64,000 nucleotides of DNA, taken from Multifurca ochricompacta (Eukaryota; Basidiomycota; Agaricomycetes; Russulales; Russulaceae). The notes beneath the pieces were generated by a model. The model was not told where the DNA came from, ran no database searches, and saw nothing but the letters and a program-made list of their open reading frames with translations. A program made the translations under genes and the position numbers. Position 1 is the stretch's first letter; each line of letters opens with the position of its first letter. The stretch covers positions 1 through 64,000 of the forward strand of contig WTXG01000173.1 of assembly GCA_022496185.1 (NCBI GenBank), in the 5' to 3' direction. Of this stretch, positions 10,761 through 21,478 are shown piece by piece.

Positions 10761-11113
10761 GGTGCATGTAAGCAACAATTTCCAATCTGGGTAGAGGAGC
10801 TGTCAGACCCAGATCGTGAAGACCAATCAAGTCCTGATGTATCCAACTGTATGCTCTGAACCGCAAAGGGTCCAGTCCCGATTAGGGATTGCTCACACGT
10901 GCTTCAGTGTCACCATGCTCCATTGCACGGCTCACATGAAGCCTGGTGAGGGGCCCAGTCTACACCAATCCACTGGTTCCAGGGACCAGGGAATAGGACT
11001 ACAAAAGAACAGAGGCTTGCCTTATTGGGAGATGCAAAAATGCGTGAATTACTGAGTAAGGAAGCTTGTGTATTAAATTCGATCTTCTTCTGGATTTAAT
11101 TCAGTTACAGCCA
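10761..11113 (-). other. Copia 2 untranslated leader
   Basis: About 350 bp between the primer site and the gag ATG on the minus strand. No protein motif is visible on either strand, and the short frames here overlap only by chance. It probably carries packaging signals, which is an inference from position. Confidence 0.55.
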
Positions 11114-11125
11114 GGGCCCATAACC
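11114..11125 (-). promoter_or_regulatory. Primer-binding site of copia 2, initiator tRNA anticodon arm
   Basis: Directly after the LTR the minus strand reads GGTTATGGGCCC. The complement, GGGCCCATAACC, is the anticodon stem-loop of eukaryotic initiator tRNA-Met rather than a tRNA 3' end. Drosophila copia is known to prime this way from a tRNA half. The same 12 bases follow the LTR of copia 3 at 30623. Confidence 0.8.
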
Positions 11126-12130
11126 TAAAGAATGCAGCCTGAGGTTAGATAATCCAAACTACCTAGAATGGTAGTTATAATTCAGTTGTGATGGTCAGAA
11201 CTGTATATTAATTAGTCTTTACCTAGAATGGTAGTTATAACTAGTGCATGTTAGCTACATAGGTAAAGATAAGATAACAGAATACTCACTTCAGTTGTTA
11301 CGCCCAGTGCGGGATGTTCCACATGACTTGTGTGACAGCTCAATTCATAGGTTCAGGTAAGAAACCAATAAGGCTTCTTGGAGTTCAAGTGGGATGAGTC
11401 AAAGTCAAAGGGGCTGTTCCCTAAGACAATGTTGAGCGGAAGAATGCCAGAAGCACCCGAGACAGTGAGTCAGAGATTCAAAGGGGATGTCCAGAAGACA
11501 AGCACCAATGTATTCAATAAGTCAAGTCTGAGGTCTACAGTGTAGCTAGAGTGGACTTATATACGTAACAAGGTGGGCATCTACGAGATAAGAGCTATGG
11601 AGTCAGGTGGGCCCGAATATACGAAAGCAGATGGCGTAAAGCCTTGCTTCTGATAGGGGATTAAGTAAGTGTCCGGTCGTAAAGATAAAGAGATAACGAG
11701 ATAAAGAGATAAGGAGTCAAACACGGGTACACAGCAAGTCAACAAGTCCAAAGCAGGTCATGGGGATGGGAGCAGGGCACGTGATGGATCCCAGGATGGA
11801 GACGTAATCATAAAGTGCAGAGTGGGTGGTAGAGAGGGGTTGTCGTTGGGAAGGTGGAAGAAAATGGGGTTACTCAGCAGGGATTGTAACATCAGTTGTG
11901 ATGGTCAGAACTGAAGTGAACCATACAGTGAGAGTGTCCTTAAATACTGTAAATGAGTGTGCTTATAGTAACCAAGACAATAAAGGATTGTGTCTAATCA
12001 AGTAAGGTATCAAAGTATTCACAGCAAGGTGAAACACAGTCTGCATGCTACTGCACAACACACAACTTGCTTGTTAGTACCACACACTTAGTGATTGATC
12101 CGACCTGGCCATATTGATCCATTTCCAACA
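11126..12130 (-). repeat. 5' LTR of copia 2 (family J), split by LTR A
   Basis: Pieces 11126-11295 and 11897-12130 align with 3811-4214. AGGCC follows at 12131-12135. The two LTRs differ by a few transitions, for example CGTGCT against CATGCT near the right end. Confidence 0.92.
11296..11891 (-). repeat. Solo LTR family A in copia 2 5' LTR
   Basis: 596 bp, TGTTACGCCC to GATTGTAACA, with TCAGT on both sides (11291-11295 and 11892-11896). Reverse orientation. Confidence 0.94.
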
Positions 12131-12226
12131 AGGCCCTGCTGAAGATCTGGGGTGAAGGCTTCCCAAGTTGCAGCTTGGGAAGTTCAAGAGGGATTCTGAT
12201 GAAGGACAGTAAACCTGTATTGGATA

Positions 12227-13656
12227 TAGTGATTGTCAAGGGTTTTCATACCTGCGCAGGTAAGCGCCATGGGTTTTGCTGGGTATGGGTACGGGTATAC
12301 AGCTCCCAACCTGTGGAAACCTGTACCCATGTGGCGGGTTTGGCAGGTATAGGTGCCAATTATCCATTGACAAGATCAGTAGAAATTCTAAGATAAAACA
12401 CATCTGCAGCCACAAAAATAAAAGATCTCATCTGATGTATGCTATAGGGTATCTTTAAATATGTTCTAGTATTATCATATGAAATATCAAAGCAGATTAA
12501 CGGTGCGATGTAAAATAAAAGTGTTATCAGTGATCCACTTCTTGAAAATCATGATGCACCTGTTTTATCAACGTGTGACCAATTCTGCCAGTCTGGCACT
12601 ATCTAAAATACTCTCTAGACTACTTTAGATTATAATATAATCTAATTATCAAATTAGTTTACTGAAAAAAGGCCCGTGTGTATCTACAAGCTGCATGGGG
12701 CAGTGACTACATTGCATCGCATGGTGGTCTGACCTCCTTCCTATTAAGGAAGGTTGACTTAAACGCACAAGGACAGTTGCGCTTGTATGAAATGAAAGCA
12801 GAATAATAAAATAATAATGTAAATAAAGGATCCTTTTAATCTTCTGAACATAAACCAACAATATTTGAGGAATCTTGAGTAGCCATAAATGAATGTGTTG
12901 TGTCCAAGTGCTTATCTCCTTGACCGGGATGGCCCAGGCCACTTATCCGAAATGCACAGAAACACAAAGAACAGTCATGCTCATATAAAATTAAAACCAG
13001 AATAATAAAATAAAAATGGAATAATAAATTATCTTAATCTTATGAACATAAAATAGGAATTTTGAGGGATCTTGAGTAGCCATAAATGAACACGTTGTGT
13101 CCAAGTGCATATCTCCTTGACCAGGATGTCCTGGGCCAGATGTCCAAAATGCGCGATGCAAGTAAAGAACTTGCATGCATTTCATTTTATGGGTAACCCA
13201 GGTATCAAAACAATTACCCAGGGGTTACCCCTGCAAATTGCTATGTGTTCATCAAATTTTTTTGCATTCTGTGTGGTTATCTGACAGGCTTTTCATCAAT
13301 GTTCTATAACATCCTATCTAATCATCTCTGTATACTGTATTTTAGTTGTGCTTGTATAAAATTGAAAGCAGAATAATAAAATAAAAATGGAATAATGAAT
13401 TATCTTAATCTTCTGAACATAAAATAAGAGTCATTGAGGGATCTTAAGCAGCCACAAATGAACATGTTGTGTATCTTCTTGGTCCGGGAAGTCCCAGGCC
13501 AGGTATCCAAAATGCGCGATGCAAGTAAAGAACTTGCACGCATTTTCACAGGTGACCCGCGGGTAAGCCACGGGTTACCTGTACCCGTCACTACGGGTAC
13601 AGGTATGGGTACAGGTACCAACAAGGATACCCCAGGGTTACCCCTGCCAATCACTA
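12227..13656 (+). mobile_element. hAT-type non-autonomous element F1
   Basis: It starts TAGTGATTGTCAAGGG and ends CCCCTGCCAATCACTA, imperfect terminal inverted repeats of about 16 bp, with ATTGGATA duplicated (12219-12226 and 13657-13664). Eight-base duplications and TAGNG ends are hAT hallmarks. No transposase is encoded. It carries GC-rich GGGTAC-type subterminal repeats at both ends and three diverged copies of a roughly 200-bp unit inside. It sits in the reverse LTR G. Confidence 0.92.
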
Positions 13657-14039
13657 ATTGGATACAAGAGAACAGACTTAAAGTCTGTCTCTACTAGTGT
13701 GTCCTCCTTAAATACAAGTATTCTAGTGTCTTTGTAAGTAAAGGAGAATATTCAGTATAGTAAAGTAAAAGTCCATGTGAATCTCCAGTGGAGATTGAGA
13801 CAGGAAATGTAGGTGGTATTGCACCCACTCCAAAGGCAAATGAGTGTCAGTCCAACTCAGTCTAAGTCCGAAAATCAGATCAGATAAGAAAAGATCATCA
13901 ACTCCAGTCACATGACTCGGAGTAAGAAGTCGAAACGCTGAAACAAAAGTCGAACGCGCGCGGGTCGAAAAACCGTCACAAAAGTCACACGCGCGTCACA
14001 AGAGCGTCACAAACCGTTACATCGACAAAAAGCGTCACA

Positions 14040-14519
14040 ACGGGTCAGCCGTACCCGTCCTATTACCGTCAAATGGACAGCCGTTACCGTAAAACAGACA
14101 GTGTGCAGCCCTAAGTGAACCAGCAATCTAAGTTATTTCTCTTTATCTTTATGTGCTAAATAACTTCACAATGACAACAAGCGCAAGGTCAAATGGAACT
14201 AGCAAGCAGCGTATTCGCAAGTACAAGCACGGCACACCCTGTCTCTCTCCTTTTGGGGACACACTTTGCCTTACACTCACCGCGGATTGGATCCGTTCAC
14301 CCACCAAAGAGCAAACAATACCGGGTTGACGGGCCGGGGAACAGCCGCCCTGCATTGCCTTGTTGCCTCGTCTTGTCCTCATGCTCATGCTCTATAAAAC
14401 ATGTATTCTGGTGTGGTCTTTGCCGTTCTCCAGCACCCGCAACCATTTTTGCCATTTACTCTCTCAATTAATTTCCAGAGGACCCGCGGTTACTGTGATT
14501 CTTGTGCATTGAATAAACC
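14040..14519 (+). promoter_or_regulatory. Upstream region of the CHAT gene with TATA box
   Basis: First single-copy-looking DNA after the nest. TATAAAA at 14393-14399 lies about 120 bp before the proposed start codon, followed by pyrimidine-rich leader sequence. No other regulatory motif was recognised. Confidence 0.5.
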
Positions 14520-17500
14520 ATGGCCCAAGAACGTAAGTGCACAACTAAGTCACCTCTTTCCCGAGCATATGCCCTTCTATCATCAGTAATTGATTTTTTC
14601 TTATTCGCAGCCTCCATCATGGAACTTGACCAAATTATCATTTCTCATCAGCGTGCTCTCTCATGGATCCCCCGATCTCACCCCGCTTACACTGCCTGCA
14701 TCCACCGTCTGGCTAGATCACGATTCGAACGCTATCAGCTATCAGAACAGAAGGAAGATCTTGACAAATCTATTGTTCATTTCACCGAAGCGATCTTTCT
14801 TCCACCTTCCTGGGGATTATACCTAAACGTGGTTCAAGTCTTCTTTGAACTCGTACATCCCCTTCTTCTTCGTTCCAAGAAGTTCAAGCAACCTGAGGAT
14901 GCCAAGTGTGCGGTTGAATACCTTCGTTATCTCCGAGGACTACCCCTTGATACCTTTGAGGTCCCGCACGAAGTCGCCACAGCATCGCTTGTTCAGGCGT
15001 TGGGTATTCAAGTTGAGCTGGAAGCAGGTGGGACGGGGGATATTGAGGAGATGGTGATCCTCTGCCAAGAACTTCTCGCCTGTCACAGCTCAGCAAACTA
15101 TCCAACTCACGCCATTGATGCCTTTGTCCTTGCCATTTCACACAAATTTCTTCAATGGAAGCAAATAGAGCCGATAGATGGAGTCATTCAATGCCTTCGG
15201 GACGCGCTGAAGATCTTACCGCCAGGCTCTCATCGAGTTCTTCTAGGACTGGCCGTTTCCCTCTCAATTCGATTCTTGAAAATTTATTCAAACGACGATT
15301 ACGATGAGGCAATGACCCTCCTAGAGAGTGTCATTGCCTCAAGTCCTCTTGGAGATGACCCCTATCAATTTCAGATTCAAGCTTCGGTATGTGCCGCGAT
15401 TCTTGCGCACACGAGAGCTATCCTCTATCCAAACCCAGAATATTTAGAGGACGCGAATTCCCGTTGTCGTACCTTACTCGGCTCTTCTTCCCTTGACAAC
15501 AACCTTCGGTATGCAGTTACCCTTAACATGGCACGCCTCGCTAAGGAGCGCTTCGAGAACTTCGGTCTCACAGAAGCTCTTCAAGAAGCACGTTCATATA
15601 TTTCCGAAGCGGTCAGCCTTGCCTCATTGTCCTCAGCTCACAGCATATATCAAGATAAAAATGAAGCTGTCCGGATGGCGTATCCGATGACCGTGGTAGA
15701 GGAGAAAATCCGAAATCTTCGCGAACTAATCTCCAAGACTCCCCCGGGCAACTCCAATCACAACACACACATCTATGGTCTTGCGGATTGGTATACAACC
15801 AAGTTCTCTCGTACGAACGATATAAAGGACCTTGAAGAGGTGATCAAGTGCCGCCGGCAACTACTTGCGTCAGCTGACACGAGTCATCCAATTGGATCCC
15901 GACTGGCATTCTATTTGGGCTTTGACCTCTACAAGGCGTTTGAGTGCTCGAATAAAATGGAGTACCTTGACGAGTCTATCACTGTGCATCGCGGTCTTCT
16001 CGAAATGCAAAGCGGGCAGCCATACCACTTCTTTGTAATCCAACAACTTTTCGAGTCTTTATCCCAACGCTTCAGGTTGCTTCGTCGAAGACAGGATTTG
16101 GATGAAATCATTAAGCTAATTCGTTTGGGTGCCAATGACAAATTCGCAAAGGTATCTGACCGATTTACTTTGTCATGCTGCTGGGCATCCACTGCGCGAT
16201 CAGCCAGGCACCCGTCCGTCTCTGATGCATACCAAATGGCCAAGTCATTAATACAGAGCTCATTTATCTCCGCGCCGACCTTACAGATACAGCATTCTCA
16301 ACTCGTCGCAATGCGAGGGCTCTGTGACAAGATGCCGCTGGACTACGCATCTTACCAGATCGACATGGGTCAATTCACTCAGGCTATTGAGACTCTAGAA
16401 CAAGGGAGGGCCTTACTATGGTCTGAAATGCGTGGTCTTCGCAATTCCATGGATCAACTTTCTCGAGTCAATTCACCTTTAGCGGCGAAACTTGCAGCAA
16501 TTAATCAGGATCTCGAGTCACTCACCATGTCCATCACGCCGAGTGGGACTATAGAGATCAGCGGTGGTGGATCACAGATTGGTGATGGGATGGACCCATT
16601 CGGTCGTCTGGTGGTCAAGCAACAGAAGCTTCTGGAGGAGCGGAATGTGCTCGTGTCACAGATCCAAGAATTACCAGGGTTTGGTGACTTTCTGAAGACG
16701 CCGTCATTCGAAACTATTCGTTTTGCCGCTTCACATGGGCCAGTCATTATTATCAACCATAACAAGTGGCGTTCCGATATCCTCATTCTCTTTCAAGACA
16801 CTCCCCCTTCCCTTATCCCTACAACCAATGATTTCTACGACCGTGCAAATAAACTAAGAGATCGCCTAGTGGTCGCACGAAAGGAGGGTCTCGATTCAGG
16901 CGAATACAAGCGCGCTTTACGTTCTGTACTCGACGGCCTTTATAACCTCGTCGGCGAACCAGTCATTCACAAGCTCCACACTTTGGGTGTACCAGAACAA
17001 TCACGAATCTGGTGGTGTCCAACCTCCGTTTTCTGCTCTCTTCCACTTCATGCGATGGGCCCAATCCCATCATATGACGGTGTCAAGCGGTACTTTTCAG
17101 ACCTATATATCCCTTCATATACACCGACACTCTCTGCACTCATCGAGTCTCGCAAACCCAGTCCAAAAACATCTTACCAACCTTCGTTACTCCTTGTGGC
17201 TAATCCAGATGAATCCTTACCAGGCGCTTTTGGAGAGATGGAAATCATACAGTCTTTCAATTCGCGGGTGCCGGTGACCACCCTCTGTGGGAAGAACGCG
17301 ACACCGGCTGGTGTGGTGGAAGGACTGCGACATCACAGATTGGTACATTTCGTGTGTCATGGAAAACTCGAGACTGGAAAACCATTCGATGCATCATTCA
17401 AGCTGTTCGATGATGAACGCCTTACTCTACTCGACATCGTACGCTCTCAACTGCCTGCTGCTGAATTTGCATTCCTTGCTGCATGTCACACTGCGGAATT

Positions 17501-17777
17501 GACAGATGACAGTATTGCTGACGAGGGACTTCATCTTACCGCGGCAGTGCAATACTGTGGGTTTCGAAGTGTGGTCGGGACGATGTGGGAGATGGCAGAT
17601 ATAGATGGATCTGAAATTGCAGAGAATTTCTACAAGTCGATGTTCTCTGGTTATGGAGAAGGGGTACCTTATCACTTGAGGTCTGCGAGGGCGCTTCGTG
17701 ATGCTACGCGGAAGATGAGGAGAAAGAAAGGGATGACTCTGGAGCGGTGGGTGAACTTTGTTCATTACGGTGCGTGA
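14520..17777 (+). CDS. CHAT-domain protein with N-terminal helical repeats
   Basis: The genomic frame is 1085 codons. Removing an in-frame 78-nt intron (14533-14610) leaves about 1059. The first 600-odd residues are helical and TPR-like, with recurring LA-x-SLxxRF and LxEAIxxxRxLL patterns. The C-terminus is a CHAT domain (caspase HetF associated with TPRs), a clan-CD protease-like fold. The expected dyad is visible: His at 17358-17360 in HFVCHG and Cys at 17484-17486 in LAACHTAEL, followed by FRSVVGTMWEM. Such genes are numerous in Agaricomycetes; substrates are mostly unknown and some relatives act in regulated cell death. No stop or frameshift is seen, and repeats flank it on both sides. 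Cytosolic by absence of signal or membrane segments. Confidence 0.88.
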   Translation: MAQERKCTTKSPLSRAYALLSSVIDFFLFAASIMELDQIIISHQRALSWIPRSHPAYTACIHRLARSRFERYQLSEQKEDLDKSIVHFTEAIFLPPSWGLYLNVVQVFFELVHPLLLRSKKFKQPEDAKCAVEYLRYLRGLPLDTFEVPHEVATASLVQALGIQVELEAGGTGDIEEMVILCQELLACHSSANYPTHAIDAFVLAISHKFLQWKQIEPIDGVIQCLRDALKILPPGSHRVLLGLAVSLSIRFLKIYSNDDYDEAMTLLESVIASSPLGDDPYQFQIQASVCAAILAHTRAILYPNPEYLEDANSRCRTLLGSSSLDNNLRYAVTLNMARLAKERFENFGLTEALQEARSYISEAVSLASLSSAHSIYQDKNEAVRMAYPMTVVEEKIRNLRELISKTPPGNSNHNTHIYGLADWYTTKFSRTNDIKDLEEVIKCRRQLLASADTSHPIGSRLAFYLGFDLYKAFECSNKMEYLDESITVHRGLLEMQSGQPYHFFVIQQLFESLSQRFRLLRRRQDLDEIIKLIRLGANDKFAKVSDRFTLSCCWASTARSARHPSVSDAYQMAKSLIQSSFISAPTLQIQHSQLVAMRGLCDKMPLDYASYQIDMGQFTQAIETLEQGRALLWSEMRGLRNSMDQLSRVNSPLAAKLAAINQDLESLTMSITPSGTIEISGGGSQIGDGMDPFGRLVVKQQKLLEERNVLVSQIQELPGFGDFLKTPSFETIRFAASHGPVIIINHNKWRSDILILFQDTPPSLIPTTNDFYDRANKLRDRLVVARKEGLDSGEYKRALRSVLDGLYNLVGEPVIHKLHTLGVPEQSRIWWCPTSVFCSLPLHAMGPIPSYDGVKRYFSDLYIPSYTPTLSALIESRKPSPKTSYQPSLLLVANPDESLPGAFGEMEIIQSFNSRVPVTTLCGKNATPAGVVEGLRHHRLVHFVCHGKLETGKPFDASFKLFDDERLTLLDIVRSQLPAAEFAFLAACHTAELTDDSIADEGLHLTAAVQYCGFRSVVGTMWEMADIDGSEIAENFYKSMFSGYGEGVPYHLRSARALRDATRKMRRKKGMTLERWVNFVHYGA
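14533..14610 (+). other. Proposed intron 1 of the CHAT gene
   Basis: Donor GTAAGT at 14533 and acceptor TTCGCAG ending at 14610, with a CTAAG branch-like site near 14545. The 78 nt are a multiple of three and contain no stop, so retention would also keep the frame. The sequence before the donor is only 13 coding bases. If it is not spliced, or if translation starts at the ATG at 14619, the protein core is unchanged. Confidence 0.6.
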
Positions 17778-18120
17778 TGGAGGAAAGCTTTCGCTAGCGG
17801 TTGGTATCTTAATAGCGTTTGGGTAAGAGCCTTCGGCTTCACCTACTTACATCGTATGTCAAGAAATTTGTATAGATGCTTTTTCGTTTGATAGTATATC
17901 AGTTCGTGTGGAGGTATATGATTGGAAACAGTATTTATTTTTTGGCGTTACCCGTGGGATTTGTTTAAAAAATATCTAGGTTGGGTATCGCCTAAGGACG
18001 GTTGTGCATCTTTCTTCTCCGATCACCACCATCTGCTTGAGCTTGTCCCTCGGATCGCTCGCACTGCTTGCTTTGAGAGTAACTAGATACACACTATAAA
18101 CTGTCCACAATCATAGTTTC
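17778..18120. other. 3' flank of the CHAT gene, no gene seen
   Basis: About 340 bp of AT-richer sequence after the stop codon. No reading frame, repeat match or clear polyadenylation signal stands out. Confidence 0.4.
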
Positions 18121-18760
18121 TTACCCCCTATCCAACACCAGAAGTGGATGGCTTGCTGCCCTAGTTACTGCCACAAAACATAGAGATGGGGCCTCAGACC
18201 TCACCTCGATCCCACTCCTCACACTCTCTAAGCTACAAACTACGACAACTGAGGTCAATGCTGCCCTACGGGTAGCAGACCCACTCCAACAAACCCCAGG
18301 TTTGCCACGACTGGGCTTTTGCCAGGCCATCACAGACCCTGGACATCGCAGCCATGAAACTAACCCCCCTCTCTGAGACACTGTTGGTGACAATGCATTC
18401 AACAATACTCAAAGACTTATGTCACCAACATTTTGGCTGACCTATCTGATAATGCCGCAGGCTACAGCTTGTATTACCTGGGCCAATCACTCACCCCCTT
18501 AACAAGGACTCTGAACTTGGCATCTCTACTGCCCAAGCCACCATCACAGCGACCACAGTGGCATCTATGCTTGACTGTGGTATAGGGAAGCATGATGACC
18601 CTGCTCTACCAATTGTGGGCCTCACACCTTCCTCACTCAGCGCTCATCAGAGACGCCCTCAGGTCCCCAGATCTGAAACAACTGACAGGATTGGAATTCC
18701 TTCCATGCACAGATTCCACCTAGTTTCACAGCATGACGCCCAAGCCACACACGGAGGCTG
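18121..18760 (+). pseudogene. Decayed coding-like stretch, unrecognised
   Basis: The plus strand has a frame of roughly 75 codons from about 18130 (SGWLAALVTATKHRDG, then LLTLSKLQTTTTEVNA) that lacks a start and ends at a stop near 18376. A second stretch runs to 18761 and includes STAQATITATTVASML. Composition looks like protein coding rather than noncoding, with stops and shifts between the parts. I cannot assign a family. It may be a remnant of a gene or of a gag-like ORF. Confidence 0.25.
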
Positions 18761-18874
18761 ATCATATCACATGATGCTCGATCAAGCGGCCGGCATCTTC
18801 AACACTCGAAGTGATGTCCTCCATGCCATGAATCGGGTCCTTCCTTATACTACTTACATCAATGCATACTAAAC

Positions 18875-19524
18875 TTGGACTTGGCTCATGTATATAAACA
18901 CGAGTATCTTATCCATGAAATACTCACTTTGTCTCTTCTCTTCATCTCATTGTGTGCCACAGCCTTCGAAGGTAGCGAACGGACTATCAACTTTCAACAG
19001 TTTTCGATGGATTCAGCCTCATCAACGCATTCGGCATTATCGATGTTACCGACATTCGATGTAGACCAGTTCTCAGCCATTTTGCTTTGTGTATTCAAGC
19101 CTTCAAGTGTAGAAAACAGCCTACCAGACTTGCAAGGCCACTCGTCTGTCTCAGCGTTCTCATCGACATCGAATCCCTTCTTCTCTCCCCTTTTCTCACT
19201 CTCGTGGAACCTCTCTCCGCTTCGAACTCATAGGGAGAGACGACAGATATCGAGTCTGCATCAACGGACCTGTGTCATTGTCTTTGGACAGGTGCCGCAG
19301 GGTGTCCCTATTTTCCTGCCACAGTCCCAGGAAGGGCGTCCGCAGATTCACCGATGGCCAGCAATGGACAACAATTCAGAACACAATTGGGTGAAGACTT
19401 TCTGGTGAGTAAAAAGAGTTGGTCAGTACGAGAGAGCCCGCTCATCACCCGTCGCAGGTTCCCAAGCAAGGAATCAATGGCTTCGCACAGCAGGAGGGCA
19501 CAGGCCCCACCGCGCGAATAAGTG
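18875..19524 (+). CDS. Uncertain small gene, unrecognised
   Basis: TATATAAA near 18890 is followed by a 177-codon frame ending at 19408. The first in-frame ATG after the leader-like part would be at 19007 (MDSASSTHSALS). A plausible 53-nt intron (GTGAGT near 19405 to CGTCGCAG near 19457) would join it to a short second exon ending at a TAA near 19520. Serine-rich, no domain or membrane segment recognised. Alternative frames also fit the splice, so product and even existence are uncertain. Confidence 0.25.
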
Positions 19525-19806
19525 GTCACAAATGGACCCATCTGTTGAGCCGGTAACGGATCAGAGTTGGCCGGACCGGATCAGAGGTGACCGGTGTTGG
19601 CAGTGCAAGATGATACTTACACACTCGTTTATTATGATTAAGTACATTCCTTATGATCACAGCACAGCAGTCTTTACAGTATTTAAGAACAGTATTTTTA
19701 TATCTTACAATGCAGTTGTTTTGACCAGATTTATCAGGCTGCGTTTCCACACCATCGACTGCCACCCCTAGTCCTAACCCTCAACAATCCGGTCCTCGAC
19801 AAGTAG

Positions 19807-20861
19807 ATGGTAAGCGCATACAGCGCATCATATTCATCGAGCTCCTTGTCAGGTTCGTCGCCACCAGAAACACCTGTGGGCTTCGAATTTAGTGGTCGCG
19901 GCAACGAACCTCTCACCCTACCCGATCTAGACCTGCAGGTCGATAGCGACTCATTATTTCTCTCGGATCTCACCTCGATGGATAACCACCCTATGAAGTT
20001 CTCGGACGTGCCTTCGGGAGGGTATCATCCCGAGTCAGCCGGAGTTGTCGTGTTGCGCCCTATGCCAAGTTGACTGCAAGTCAGTGCGTGAAAGCGAAGA
20101 GACACGAGAAAACCCCCAAAGTTGTACGTCCCCTGGATCGGCTACCCATAGAAGGGTCGACGCCTACTGTGACATCAGTAGCCCTCGACACCTTTGGTAA
20201 TTCAAACCTATCCACCGAATGCAGAGAACTCGGAGGACTTGCAAACAGGCTGCTATGGCGACTTAGGATACCTTCGCATGGTCCCCATGGTGCGCAGTGC
20301 GCTATTCGTTACTTGCTCCGACAGTACGCCTCGGAGTCGATACCAGGGCGTGGGGTCATTTCCATCGACTCTGGTTTCCAGGCTCTCGACGTTGCCGTCA
20401 ACGGCGTGGCCCAGCGCCGCCCCCGATTCAAATTTCCGTCTGTTATCCACAGCGCCAAAGTGCTTGAATACATGTCGGTGCCAGACAATTTAACCCAGGT
20501 AGGCTCGGGGACAATCCTGGCGCCGGCAACCGTGCAGGTCGTCCAAGTTCCATCGGCGGAGCCTTCCACACCAGTGCGTAAAACGCTAGTTGACAGAGAA
20601 TGGGCAGAATATATCTGCGAGGAGTGCACGAAACTGCAAGGCCGTGTGGTCAGTTTCAACTGCAGAAAGGACCTGAATCGGCATAGGTCGACGACCAAGG
20701 TTCACAAGGCGCCAGCGGTTGCGATTTGCAGTTTTGGAAGGACCATTATGCGAAAGGACGCCATCAAACTCCACCTCCAGCACTGCAAAGGGCAGGGGAT
20801 AGTTTGGCAGCAGGATAACAGTAAGAAGAAGCATAAGAGAAGAAGTGAGGAAGGAGAATGA
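19807..20861 (+). CDS. C2H2 zinc-finger-like protein, two exons
   Basis: Exon 1 from the ATG at 19807 encodes a serine-rich acidic N-terminus (SYSSSSLSGSSPPETP). Removing a 59-nt intron (20022-20080, GTATCA to CTGCAAG) joins it in frame to a second exon ending at 20861, about 331 residues in all. The C-terminus carries a zinc-finger-like pair: C-x2-C (YICEECTK) with a later LNRHRSTTKVH, then a second, poorer site ending KLHLQHC, and a basic tail (KKKHKRRS). This resembles fungal C2H2 transcription-factor-like proteins. DNA binding is inferred, not shown. Without the splice the two frames are separate. Confidence 0.55.
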
Positions 20862-21478
20862 TACAAGGCTTAATGGCCTTGGGGGAGTATGGACTTCGGC
20901 GACACTCACGGACGCCCCTTTTATATAGCTGTACCCCCTCCTTGATTTACCAGCCTGATTCCCTTTTCAACAACAATTTTCCCGAGAAAAGCATTCTCTT
21001 CGATAGCTTGTTTTCAGTTTTCAACAGCTATTTGGATTATTAGGACGTCTTCAACTTGTTATGAATGGTTATATTGTATTCATTTATTACTGTCTGTGTA
21101 ACTGCCAAAGGCGTACATTGTCGTTAACGAGCAAGAGCAATGCACACGGAAAGAGGAAACTTGAAGGGTGTAAACAGAACAAGGGATGTGTTGAACTTGG
21201 TTGTCAGGGTCGTGAGTCTCAGTCTCAGCTCAGCTTCCGAGTTGGTTGTGATCGTGGTTAAATGGTTACACAGCTTGTCCTCACAAGATCATCGAGGACG
21301 TGAACGTGAACGTGAAGCTTTGTGGTCGCTGTCGCTCGAATGTGACACGTGAGTCAGCACATTGTGACGCGTTACGTGATGTTTACATACAGAGACAAAC
21401 AGTATCTGATGTACATGCCTGCGTTTTACTTCATCTTTTTGGCATTGGTCAGCATTCGCAGTGAGTCATTGCAAGAGT
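20862..21478. other. Intergenic, right edge of the gene island
   Basis: About 600 bp with no supported gene. A TATATAG-like stretch lies near 20920. The last bases, GCAAGAGT, are the target duplication of the next element. Confidence 0.4.

Larger units (their letters stand above)
3811..12130 (-). mobile_element. Copia 2, complete but broken Ty1/copia element
   Basis: Two copies of a 404-bp LTR bound the element (3811-4214, and 11126-12130 with a nested LTR). AGGCC is duplicated outside them (3806-3810 and 12131-12135). Reading on the minus strand the order is 5' LTR, primer site, leader, gag, protease, integrase, reverse transcriptase, RNase H, polypurine tract, 3' LTR. That is copia order. 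Five later insertions sit inside: LTR A at 11296, LTR B at 9153 with LTR C inside it, LTR A at 8177 and LTR B at 6589. The element LTR ends in TTTA rather than CA on its 3' side. Confidence 0.93.
3801..14039 (-). repeat. Reverse LTR family G, split by copia 2 and F1
   Basis: Pieces at 3801-3810, 12136-12226 and 13665-14039 together match about 475 bp of the complete family-G LTR (43965-44719) in reverse, ending GCGTCACA at 14039. The splits are explained by copia 2 (duplicated AGGCC) and by the F1 hAT element (duplicated ATTGGATA). The remaining end lies left of copia 1 and outside the window. This LTR is therefore the oldest layer of the left nest. Confidence 0.75.

Noticed and set aside
12276..12458. 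Short frames recurring in all F copies (for example 12276-12458 and 46978-47205)
   Set aside because: They recur only because the DNA repeats. They use several frames, include low-complexity GGGTAC translations and show no domain.
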